The notes beneath the pieces are model-generated. The model was not told the origin of the DNA. It searched no databases and saw only the letters and a list, made by a program, of their open reading frames with translations. From Bacillota bacterium (lineage in GTDB: Bacteria; Bacillota_I; Bacilli_A; Acholeplasmatales; Acholeplasmataceae): 9,954 bases of DNA. The position numbers and the translations under genes were made by a program. Where the stretch lies: the NCBI GenBank assembly GCA_023431045.1, contig JAEYXZ010000018.1, forward strand, positions 1 to 9,954. The letters are read 5' to 3'. Below, in pieces: positions 1-5,857 of this stretch (within the stretch, counting starts at the first letter, position 1; each line of letters opens with the position of its first letter).

Positions 1-245
1 TTTCTTAACCGATCCATGACCTTTGATAAAAAGTAGAGTAACAACTGAACAGCAACTAAGATACCTGCAATCCATAAGCTTTCAGTGTAATTACCAACTA
101 AGACACTGTCGATAATCATTTTTGTTGCATAAAGTCCAAAAACAAGTCTAACGGTACTAATTAATGCATCAAATAAGGAGACGAAATAAAAGATTGGTCT
201 TAATTTGAATGTGATTGCGAAAAATTTAGTTAAGACTTTCAGCAT
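1..245 (-). CDS. ABC exporter half-transporter, second subunit (partial, N-terminal transmembrane part)
   Basis: This is the first 81 codons of a gene that continues past the left edge. The visible protein starts MLKVLTKFFAITFKLRPIFY and has two hydrophobic stretches, about residues 19-45 and 53-72, separated by a polar turn containing DSVLVGNYTES. This matches the start of the transmembrane domain of type I (exporter-fold) ABC half-transporters. The ATP-binding domain is not in the window. The start is well supported: AGGAGG lies nine bases upstream (minus-strand positions 260-255). The gene overlaps the 3' end of the preceding ABC gene by 20 bases in another frame, which indicates translational coupling. 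The two products most likely form a heterodimeric exporter. The substrate cannot be read from the sequence. Confidence 0.85.
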   Translation of the reverse strand, partial: MLKVLTKFFAITFKLRPIFYFVSLFDALISTVRLVFGLYATKMIIDSVLVGNYTESLWIAGILVAVQLLLYFLSKVMDRLR

Positions 246-2040
246 CTTGAATACCCTCCTGATAATATTTACCTTGGGTTGTAAACATCTGATAATAAAT
301 GCCTTTTTGTTGCATCAATTCATCATGAGTTCCATATTCAGCCAGACGTTCTTCACTAAATAAAGCTATGTGGTCACAAAATTTGGTACTTGATAAACGA
401 TGCGAAACATAAACCGATGTTTTATTTCCTGCAAGTTCGTTAAATTCTTGATAAATTTGTGCTTCTGCAAGTGCATCAAGTGCAGCGGTTGGTTCGTCTA
501 ATATAACCACTTGACCTTGTTTGTATAATGCACGAGCAATCGCGATTTTTTGTTTTTCACCACCAGATAAGTCAAGTCCATTTTCATCAATGACTCTTAA
601 TAATTGATGATCATATTGATTGGGGAGTAATTCAATCTTATCTTTAAGTCCTACTGCTTCAAGCGCATCTTTAGCCATATCGATATCCACTTGATTTTGA
701 CTTGAACCGATGATGTTTTCTAGTACAGTTGCAGCATAGACTCTAACATCTTGGAAGACGACTGAAAACATTTCTTGGTAACGTTGCTTATCAAATTCTT
801 TCGTGTCTATTCCATTGATTCTAATAACACCTTCCGTCGGGAAAAAGAGTCCACAAATTAACTTGACAATGGTTGTTTTTCCTGCACCATTTGCACCAAC
901 TATTGCGAGTTTTTCACCCTTGTTAATTTTAAATGAAAGGTCTTTAAAGATATATTTTTCGGTCTTTGGATACTTAAATGATACATGATCAAATTCAATA
1001 TCAAAAGTATCTGTTAATGGCTCTAAATCGCCACCGCTTGAGTAAAGTGAGTCATCATCCATCATTGTGTAGAAGTCTTCAACATAACGTGATGCAGCTC
1101 GTAGGTCTGAAAGCTGTTTTCCAAGTTCTCGAAGGTAAGTTGATAAACTTGCTACAGCAATTAAATACATCGATAAATCAGCAATACTTAGCATGCCTTG
1201 ATAATATGACCAAACCACTAAGAAATAGGCAAGTCCATCTTGAATCAAGAGTGGAATCAATTCAATCAATGATGTATAAAAATCAAATCTTGCAAGTTTC
1301 TTTATGACACCAATATAACTTCTTGATTTTTCTTCATGTTTCTTCGAAAGTAAAGGTTGTAAGTTATAAATTCTAATATCTTTACCGTAGGAAAAATCAT
1401 AACCCGTGTTATAAAAATAAGAACTTTGACGGCGTTTTTCAGAAACTAAATCTGCATTTTTATAAGCATTCTTAGCTTTTCTGTTTTCTAAGACAGTCGC
1501 AATAACACCTGTTACTAAACAAGCTATAATCAAAATCCAGTTAAACTGAACGATCAGTAATGATATTCCAATAACAGTCGTGATTAATCCTAGGATCTGA
1601 TAAACCAATGTATAAACAAGTTGAAATCCGACCCCGTCACTATTGAGTGCGGAGAGTGATGTTTGAACTTTATTATTAAAATCGACATCCTCAATTTGAG
1701 GATAATCAAACATCATAAATCTTTTATTGAAACTTAAGAATTGGCTTAATCTTGCATCGATGAATAAAGTTGTTGTTGCAGCATCACACCATCTCTTAAA
1801 GAACATTAAGAAGATTAATAATGCCATCATTCCACCAATCATATAGAAGGTGTATTCGGATTGAATCATCATGGCATCAATAATGAATTTTGTTAGGTAG
1901 ATTCCTAAAATATTGACAGCACCATTAGCAATAACACCTAAGATGATGTAAAAGTAAGTAATGTTTAAGTTGAGTTTTTTGAATTCTTTAAATTGTCTGA
2001 CGGTTGTTTTAAGTAATCCAACCTTTTTTGTAGTGTCCAT
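226..2040 (-). CDS. ABC exporter half-transporter (fused membrane and ATP-binding domains)
   Basis: A 604-residue protein of usual length for a half-size ABC exporter. The N-terminal ~320 residues hold about six hydrophobic segments (first near residues 28-53, next near 65-80, a pair near 145-182, the last pair near 260-295). The C-terminal third is a canonical nucleotide-binding domain: Walker A GANGAGKTT from G382, Q-loop in VVFQDVRVY, signature LSGGEKQ from L491, Walker B ILDEPTAALD with D515 and catalytic-type E516, and H-loop VSHRLSS with H547. All ATPase residues are present, so it should be active by itself or with its partner. The start has AAAGGAAG five bases upstream. It is preceded by three small SHOCT/DUF2089 genes and overlapped by a second exporter gene, so a membrane export complex is likely. 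Lipid, peptide or drug export cannot be told apart here. Confidence 0.93.
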   Translation of the reverse strand: MDTTKKVGLLKTTVRQFKEFKKLNLNITYFYIILGVIANGAVNILGIYLTKFIIDAMMIQSEYTFYMIGGMMALLIFLMFFKRWCDAATTTLFIDARLSQFLSFNKRFMMFDYPQIEDVDFNNKVQTSLSALNSDGVGFQLVYTLVYQILGLITTVIGISLLIVQFNWILIIACLVTGVIATVLENRKAKNAYKNADLVSEKRRQSSYFYNTGYDFSYGKDIRIYNLQPLLSKKHEEKSRSYIGVIKKLARFDFYTSLIELIPLLIQDGLAYFLVVWSYYQGMLSIADLSMYLIAVASLSTYLRELGKQLSDLRAASRYVEDFYTMMDDDSLYSSGGDLEPLTDTFDIEFDHVSFKYPKTEKYIFKDLSFKINKGEKLAIVGANGAGKTTIVKLICGLFFPTEGVIRINGIDTKEFDKQRYQEMFSVVFQDVRVYAATVLENIIGSSQNQVDIDMAKDALEAVGLKDKIELLPNQYDHQLLRVIDENGLDLSGGEKQKIAIARALYKQGQVVILDEPTAALDALAEAQIYQEFNELAGNKTSVYVSHRLSSTKFCDHIALFSEERLAEYGTHDELMQQKGIYYQMFTTQGKYYQEGIQDAESLN

Positions 2041-2045
2041 GCTGA

Positions 2046-2079
2046 CTTCCTTTTATAAAAGAAGGCGTCCGCCTTCTTT
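2046..2079 (-). promoter_or_regulatory. Two mutually exclusive hairpins ahead of the ABC exporter gene
   Basis: In minus-strand RNA, AAAGAAGGC (2079-2071) pairs with GCCTTCTTT (2066-2058) across a GGAC loop, giving a perfect 9-bp stem followed by a short T run. This could act as a weak terminator or processing site between the SHOCT gene and the exporter. The 3' arm can instead pair downstream: CTTCTTTT (2064-2057) with AAAGGAAG (2053-2046) around an ATA loop, 8 bp with one G-U pair. The second structure buries the exporter ribosome binding site. The arms overlap, so only one can form at a time. Structure is seen in the sequence; a regulatory role is inferred. Confidence 0.45.
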
Positions 2080-2083
2080 ATTT

Positions 2084-2476
2084 TTACTCAACTATGATTT
2101 TGACATGATCCCCGTCTTCGGTGTCTACCGAAACGAGTTCACCATTGAGTCCGGATTGAACCATATCAATGATGGAATCTAAATCAATCTCTAAGTTATC
2201 TAGATTGACATTCCCAAAACGTCCTTTTTTAAGTAGCTTTGCAAATTCGACCGGAACATTCACACGCACTTTATCACCATCGTTTGAATCAACAATGATC
2301 TTAAGCATTCTAAATGGTCCTTTTTTTGCTGGAACTACAAATTCTGGTTTAGGTGGCTGTGGTGGTGTCTGTTCCATTAATGCTGCGAGTAAACTTTCTG
2401 CTTGTTCAGGTGAGACCTTGCCTTCTTGTAGTAATTCTAAGATTTTTAGTCTTTCTTCTTTTAAGTTGTCACTCAT
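2084..2476 (-). CDS. SHOCT-like domain protein (YvlB/LiaX N-terminal type), soluble
   Basis: A 130-residue acidic protein without a signal peptide or membrane segment. Residues 8-34 form a SHOCT-like helical hairpin (KILELLQ followed by GKVSPEQAESLL). A Pro-rich linker (about 36-50) follows, then a beta-like stretch FRMLKIIVDSNDGDKVRVNV (about 55-74), and a C-terminal unit with DLDSIIDMV (about 98-106) ending in alternating-hydrophobic strands. This layout is common in small Bacillota proteins found beside DUF2089 and YvlB/LiaX-type envelope-stress genes; their molecular function is unclear. The gene starts two bases after the stop of the DUF2089 gene. Its ribosome binding site (GGGAG) lies inside that gene's 3' end, so the two are probably translated together. 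It resembles the membrane protein at the head of the operon. Confidence 0.8.
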   Translation of the reverse strand: MSDNLKEERLKILELLQEGKVSPEQAESLLAALMEQTPPQPPKPEFVVPAKKGPFRMLKIIVDSNDGDKVRVNVPVEFAKLLKKGRFGNVNLDNLEIDLDSIIDMVQSGLNGELVSVDTEDGDHVKIIVE

Positions 2477-2478
2477 GT

Positions 2479-2919
2479 TTATTTCACTCCCTTGAGTTTC
2501 TTAATTTTTTCAACTGCTTCTTCGACTTTTAATTGTCCTGACTTAATTTGATTTAAGATATCGATTTGCAGATCTTTGACGTTTGCATTAAATGATACTT
2601 TTGGTTCTTTCTTAGGTTCTTCATTGTCATCATTAATTGAATCGTCCAATTTGTAACCTAAAGCAACCACCGCTTCATCTAAGTACTTCTTAACGGTTGG
2701 ATAAGAAATATTCATTTCTTTTTCTACCGCTTTAATGTTCCCTCTGTTTTTAACAAAGATTTCGATGAAGTACAATGTTTCAGAATTTAGATAATTAAAT
2801 TTAGAAAATTGGAATTCACCTTCAATTTTAGTGTGACAGTGATCACACTCTAAACGGACCACATGTAAGTCGTGTTGACATACTGGGCAAGTGGTTAATA
2901 CTGGATTTTTATTTGGCAT
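2479..2919 (-). CDS. DUF2089-type protein: zinc ribbon, HTH-like region and C-terminal SHOCT-like hairpin
   Basis: A 146-residue protein. The N-terminal zinc ribbon has two CxxC pairs, C11/C14 and C25/C28. Residues about 45-90 form a helical region with the HTH-like stretch KEMNISYPTVKKYLDEAV, typical of DUF2089. A charged Asp/Glu/Lys linker (about 92-107) leads to a C-terminal hairpin, ILNQIKSGQLKVEEAVEKI, at about 121-139. Family members are of unknown function, but the fold suggests a DNA-binding regulator, perhaps of its own operon. A GGGAGA ribosome binding site lies about nine bases before the ATG, and the gene starts 24 bases after the small membrane protein gene. The SHOCT-like tail matches hairpins in both neighbours, suggesting that the three proteins contact each other. 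Confidence 0.85.
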   Translation of the reverse strand: MPNKNPVLTTCPVCQHDLHVVRLECDHCHTKIEGEFQFSKFNYLNSETLYFIEIFVKNRGNIKAVEKEMNISYPTVKKYLDEAVVALGYKLDDSINDDNEEPKKEPKVSFNANVKDLQIDILNQIKSGQLKVEEAVEKIKKLKGVK

Positions 2920-2943
2920 AACTTTAATTCTCCCTTTTCTTTT

Positions 2944-3285
2944 TTAGAAATTCTTAGCTTTCATATAAAATTCATCATTTAATATTTCAATATTCAATCC
3001 TTTGGTTTCAACATACGACATTAATTCATCGAATGGAATTGGGATTGAATTACTCTTTAAATAGGCTTTTTTGACGACCCATCTAACAAACCACATACCA
3101 ACAGGTAATAAAAATAATATACCTAATAACATATTAATTCCCCAACCTTTCTTCTTAATCTTTATTTTGAGTTTGATGAAGTGTGCACGAGGTAGTTGAT
3201 AAATGGGGTTATATAATTTATCATATGCTTTCTCTGCACTTATCTTTTGTTGATGTACTTTTTTTAGCACTTTAATTTTTTTCAT
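2944..3285 (-). CDS. Small membrane protein with N-terminal SHOCT-like hairpin
   Basis: A basic 113-residue protein when started at the ATG at 3285; an in-frame ATG at 3324 would add 13 residues. The shorter form is preferred because a consensus promoter (3355-3327) puts the predicted transcript start near 3320, downstream of the first base of the outer ATG. Neither start has a well-placed ribosome binding site; AAGGA lies about 14 bases before the inner one. Residues about 2-25 form a SHOCT-like hairpin (QKISAEKAYDKL). A basic strand FIKLKIKIKKKG (36-47) and one transmembrane segment (about 51-71, GILFLLPVGMWFVRWVV) follow, then a soluble tail with PFDELMSYV. Domain order and tail match the soluble SHOCT-like protein two genes downstream, so this looks like its membrane-anchored paralogue. 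It heads the operon. Function unknown. Confidence 0.7.
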   Translation of the reverse strand: MKKIKVLKKVHQQKISAEKAYDKLYNPIYQLPRAHFIKLKIKIKKKGWGINMLLGILFLLPVGMWFVRWVVKKAYLKSNSIPIPFDELMSYVETKGLNIEILNDEFYMKAKNF

Positions 3286-3326
3286 CGTTTCAAGTAAATT
3301 CCTTAACTTTTTTAATTTACACATTA

Positions 3327-3355
3327 ATTTTATTCAATTCTTTATAAATTGTCAA
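3327..3355 (-). promoter_or_regulatory. Sigma-A-type promoter for the SHOCT/DUF2089/ABC operon
   Basis: On the minus strand, TTGACA (3355-3350) and TAAAAT (3332-3327) are separated by exactly 17 bases. Predicted transcription starts near 3320. It faces away from the pepT promoter, so both operons fire from one 170-base intergenic region. It also bears on the start choice for the first gene, because an ATG at 3324 would not be wholly inside the transcript. Confidence 0.7.
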
Positions 3356-3401
3356 TAGGAATGCTCAAAAAATCAATAAAATTAATTTGAAACTTAATTT
3401 T

Positions 3402-3430
3402 TTGAATATTTACCTTAAAAATTGTATAAT
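3402..3430 (+). promoter_or_regulatory. Sigma-A-type promoter for pepT
   Basis: TTGAAT (3402-3407) and TATAAT (3425-3430) are separated by 17 bases, with a TG one base before the -10 box region (TGTATAAT). Transcription is predicted to start near 3437, which leaves a leader of about 20 bases containing the ribosome binding site. This places the upstream in-frame ATG at 3433 outside the transcript. Confidence 0.75.
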
Positions 3431-3443
3431 AGATGCATAGAAA

Positions 3444-3449
3444 AGAGGA
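3444..3449 (+). promoter_or_regulatory. Ribosome binding site deciding the pepT start
   Basis: AGAGGA lies seven bases before the ATG at 3457. The other in-frame ATG (3433) has no such site and lies upstream of the predicted transcription start. Confidence 0.8.
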
Positions 3450-3456
3450 TGTTGTT

Positions 3457-4677
3457 ATGTCAAGATTAATTGATCGTTTTATTAAATATGTCAAAATTGA
3501 TACTCAATCCGCACATGATCAAGACACCTTCCCATCCACAGCTAAACAAAAGAATTTGTCAAACGTGTTGGTTGAAGAGTTAAAATCTATGGGATTGGAT
3601 GCATTTTTAGATAAGGACGGGTACGTATACGCGCACGTAGTATCTAATATTAAAGAAAAGGTTCCAGCTGTTGGTTTTGTTGCTCATGTTGATACATCAC
3701 CTGATGCACCGGGTGTAAATGTTAATCCAAGAATTATAAAGTCTTATGATGGATCACTTATTCAATTAAATGGTGAATATAGTATGGAGCCAGAGCAATA
3801 TCCATCACTAAAGAGAGTTATTGGTGAAGATATTATTGTTACCGATGGTAACACGTTACTTGGGGCAGATGATAAAGCAGGTGTTGCAGAAATCATGGAA
3901 ATGGTCCATCGCCTTCAAGAAAATCCAAACCTACCTCATGGTGATATTTATATTTGTTTCACACCAGATGAAGAAATAGGCCATGGTGCAGACCGTTTTA
4001 ATTATGAATGGTTTAAAGCGGATTTTGCTTATACTGCTGATGGAAGTGAAGTCGGTGGGATTGAGTATGAAAACTTTAATGCAGCTGAGGCTAGAATTAC
4101 TTTCACTGGGAAATCAATTCATCCAGGTAATGCAAAAAATAAATTAATTAACTCACTCCATTTAGCTATGGAATTCCATTCACTATTACCTAAGTTTTTA
4201 GATCCAGCAATTACTGAAGGATATGAAGGATTTAATCATTTAACGGATATTAAAGGTTTAGTTGAAGAAACCCATGTGAAATATATCATTAGAAACCATG
4301 ATAGTGAATTATTCAAAAAACAACAAGATGACTTCTATAAAATTGAGGATTACCTCAATAGCAAATATCAATATGAAGCCGTCAAAGTTAATATTAAAAC
4401 ACAATACTTAAATATGTATGAAATTATCAAAAAGCATCCACATATTATTGATTACGCTGTTGAAGCGACCAAAAACAATGGTATTGAGCCTAAGTTTGAA
4501 GCCATTCGTGGTGGTACGGATGGCGCACGCCTAACTTGGGGTGGTTTACCTTGTCCAAATCTTGGTACAGGTGGTTATCACTTCCATGGACGTTTAGAAT
4601 TTGCAAGTATCAATCAAATGGAAAAAGCAGTCTTGATTTATCTTGAAATAGTTAGACTGATTGCCACTAAAAAATAG
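3457..4677 (+). CDS. pepT: Peptidase T (tripeptide aminopeptidase, M20 family)
   Basis: A cytoplasmic dizinc aminopeptidase that removes the N-terminal residue from tripeptides. The 406-residue length from the ATG at 3457 fits the family (about 408 in E. coli), and MSRLIDRFIKYVKIDTQS aligns with the E. coli start. All metal and catalytic positions known from the family can be placed: H77 and D79 in AHVDTSPD, D138 in GADDKAG, E172 (general base) and E173 in TPDEEIG, D195 in YTADGSE, and H377 in GGYHFHG. The motifs NFNAAEA, HPGNAKN and IRGGTDGARL are also typical. It has its own consensus promoter. No terminator separates it from the aldo/keto reductase gene 47 bases downstream, so some co-transcription is likely. 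The role is probably use of imported peptides as amino-acid source. Confidence 0.97.
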   Translation: MSRLIDRFIKYVKIDTQSAHDQDTFPSTAKQKNLSNVLVEELKSMGLDAFLDKDGYVYAHVVSNIKEKVPAVGFVAHVDTSPDAPGVNVNPRIIKSYDGSLIQLNGEYSMEPEQYPSLKRVIGEDIIVTDGNTLLGADDKAGVAEIMEMVHRLQENPNLPHGDIYICFTPDEEIGHGADRFNYEWFKADFAYTADGSEVGGIEYENFNAAEARITFTGKSIHPGNAKNKLINSLHLAMEFHSLLPKFLDPAITEGYEGFNHLTDIKGLVEETHVKYIIRNHDSELFKKQQDDFYKIEDYLNSKYQYEAVKVNIKTQYLNMYEIIKKHPHIIDYAVEATKNNGIEPKFEAIRGGTDGARLTWGGLPCPNLGTGGYHFHGRLEFASINQMEKAVLIYLEIVRLIATKK

Positions 4678-4696
4678 TTTTATTTCATTATTCATA

Positions 4697-4702
4697 TATA
4701 AT
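4697..4702 (+). promoter_or_regulatory. Possible -10 box for the aldo/keto reductase gene
   Basis: TATAAT lies nine bases before the AGGAGG ribosome binding site (4711-4716), but no convincing -35 box is seen at 16-18 bases. It may be a weak or regulated internal promoter; the gene may also be read from the pepT promoter. Confidence 0.35.
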
Positions 4703-4724
4703 AGACTCATAGGAGGTAACTACA

Positions 4725-5717
4725 ATGTATAATGCAAATCCAGATCGTTATCAAAAAATGATTTATCGAAGACTGGGTACTTCCGGTTTAAAATTACCCA
4801 TTTTATCTTTTGGATTATGGCAAAATTTCGGTGAAAATAAAGATTATGAAATTTGCAAAGAAACCATACTCACTGCTTTTGACCATGGTATAACGCATTT
4901 TGACTTAGCAAATAATTATGGACCACCACCAGGGCACGCTGAAATTGTTTTTGGAAGAATCCTAAAAGATGCTTTAATGCCATATCGTGATGAAATCATC
5001 ATTTCAACTAAAGCAGGTTATGGCATGTGGCAAGGTCCTTATGGTGATGGAGGTTCTAGAAAGTATCTTATTGCTAGTCTTGATCAATCACTAAAGAGAA
5101 TGGGAATCCCCTATGTTGATATCTTCTACCATCATCGCTTTGATGGTGAGACCAGTTTAAGAGAAACTATGCTTGCATTAAGAGATATCGTCTTGCAAGG
5201 TAAGGCATTATATGTTGGTTTATCAAACTATAATTCAAATCAACTTACTGAAGCATATAAAATCTTAAGTGAATTAAATGTTCCATATGTCATTACCCAA
5301 CCCTCATATTCCATGCTTAATCGTTGGCTTGAAAATGATCGACTACTTGAAACTCAATATGAACTTGGTGGAGGTGCGATTTGCTATTCCGCACTTCAAC
5401 AGGGACTCTTAACAAATAAATACATCAATGATATACCAGATGATTCTAGAGCAAAGAATCCAACATCATGGTGGTTATCTGAAAAAGATATTACACCAGA
5501 ACTAAGAGCTAAACTCAAGAAATTAGATCAAATAGCCAAAGGTCGCGGTCAATCTATTGCACAAATGGCACTTGCCTGGACGCTTAGAAATCCAAAAATG
5601 ACCTCAACACTCATTTCAACATCTAAAATCGATCAACTGAAGGAAAACTTAAAAACTCTTGAAAGACTTGATTTTAGTGATGATGAATTAAAGGCAATCG
5701 AAGAAGCGCTTAAGTAA
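4725..5717 (+). CDS. yghZ: Aldo/keto reductase, YghZ / L-glyceraldehyde-3-phosphate reductase type
   Basis: A 330-residue TIM-barrel NADPH-dependent aldehyde reductase of the cytoplasm. The catalytic tetrad is visible: D60 and Y65 in FDLANNYGPPPG, K96 in ISTKAGYGMW, and H137 in FYHHRFD. GGSRKYL, ASLDQSLKRMG and ITQPSYSMLNRW closely follow E. coli YghZ, which reduces L-glyceraldehyde 3-phosphate and methylglyoxal; Kv-beta-like aldo/keto reductases are the nearest relatives. The start MYNANPDRYQKMIYRRLG aligns with YghZ and has AGGAGG eight bases upstream, so it is secure. The protein is a little shorter than E. coli YghZ at the C-terminus. A likely task is removing toxic triose-phosphate by-products or methylglyoxal formed in glycolysis. 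The exact substrate is inferred from the family. A strong terminator follows. Confidence 0.92.
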   Translation: MYNANPDRYQKMIYRRLGTSGLKLPILSFGLWQNFGENKDYEICKETILTAFDHGITHFDLANNYGPPPGHAEIVFGRILKDALMPYRDEIIISTKAGYGMWQGPYGDGGSRKYLIASLDQSLKRMGIPYVDIFYHHRFDGETSLRETMLALRDIVLQGKALYVGLSNYNSNQLTEAYKILSELNVPYVITQPSYSMLNRWLENDRLLETQYELGGGAICYSALQQGLLTNKYINDIPDDSRAKNPTSWWLSEKDITPELRAKLKKLDQIAKGRGQSIAQMALAWTLRNPKMTSTLISTSKIDQLKENLKTLERLDFSDDELKAIEEALK

Positions 5718-5730
5718 ACGAAAACTTATC

Positions 5731-5764
5731 AAAAACAGCAAATTAAATTTTGCTGTTTTTTTAT
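5731..5764 (+). terminator. Rho-independent terminator after the aldo/keto reductase gene
   Basis: A 12-bp perfect stem (5731-5742 with 5749-5760, core ACAGCAAA/TTTGCTGT) with loop TTAAAT, running into a T-rich tail. It lies 13 bases after the stop codon and separates pepT/reductase transcription from the methionine importer operon. Confidence 0.85.
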
Positions 5765-5806
5765 TGTTTTCCCATAAATATAATTTTACGAAGCCTTTTA
5801 CATCAC

Positions 5807-5819
5807 TTAACAGTGTTAA
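5807..5819. promoter_or_regulatory. 13-bp palindrome in the metN promoter, possible operator
   Basis: TTAACAGTGTTAA is a perfect inverted repeat (6 bp arms, one central base). It ends five bases before the -10 box, so it covers the region between -35 and -10. A dimeric repressor bound here would block RNA polymerase. The palindrome is seen directly; regulator and function are inferred, and AT-rich palindromes of this size can arise by chance. Confidence 0.4.
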
Positions 5820-5824
5820 TCATA

Positions 5825-5830
5825 TATAAT
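5825..5830 (+). promoter_or_regulatory. -10 box of the metNIQ operon promoter
   Basis: A perfect TATAAT 16 bases before the ribosome binding site, with predicted start near 5837. No good -35 hexamer exists at normal spacing: TTTACA (5797-5802) is 22 bases away, and TTAACA (5807-5812) only 12. Another TATAAT lies at 5779-5784, also without a clear -35. The weak -35 fits a regulated promoter. Confidence 0.5.
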
Positions 5831-5845
5831 AATACATGCATTAAA

Positions 5846-5850
5846 AGAGG
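5846..5850 (+). promoter_or_regulatory. Ribosome binding site deciding the metN start
   Basis: AGAGG lies seven bases before the ATG at 5858. The frame stays open upstream to 5750, but that extension runs into the preceding terminator and promoter and has no homology to MetN. Confidence 0.8.
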
Positions 5851-5857
5851 TATATTC

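Noticed and set aside
803..1307. Open frames on the plus strand opposite the ABC exporter gene
   Set aside because: They lie antisense to the conserved ATP-binding and membrane domains, have no ribosome binding site or recognisable motif, and are explained as shadows.
2169..2495. A 108-codon plus-strand frame opposite the SHOCT-like gene
   Set aside because: Antisense to a well-supported coupled gene, low-complexity Ser-rich product, no promoter or ribosome binding site.
5750..5857. N-terminal extension of metN
   Set aside because: It would begin inside the preceding terminator and cross the promoter; the ATG at 5858 has a good ribosome binding site and matches MetN starts.
5765..5857. SAM (S-box) or T-box riboswitch upstream of metN
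   Set aside because: Too short for either, and no kink-turn, T-box sequence or matching stems were seen.
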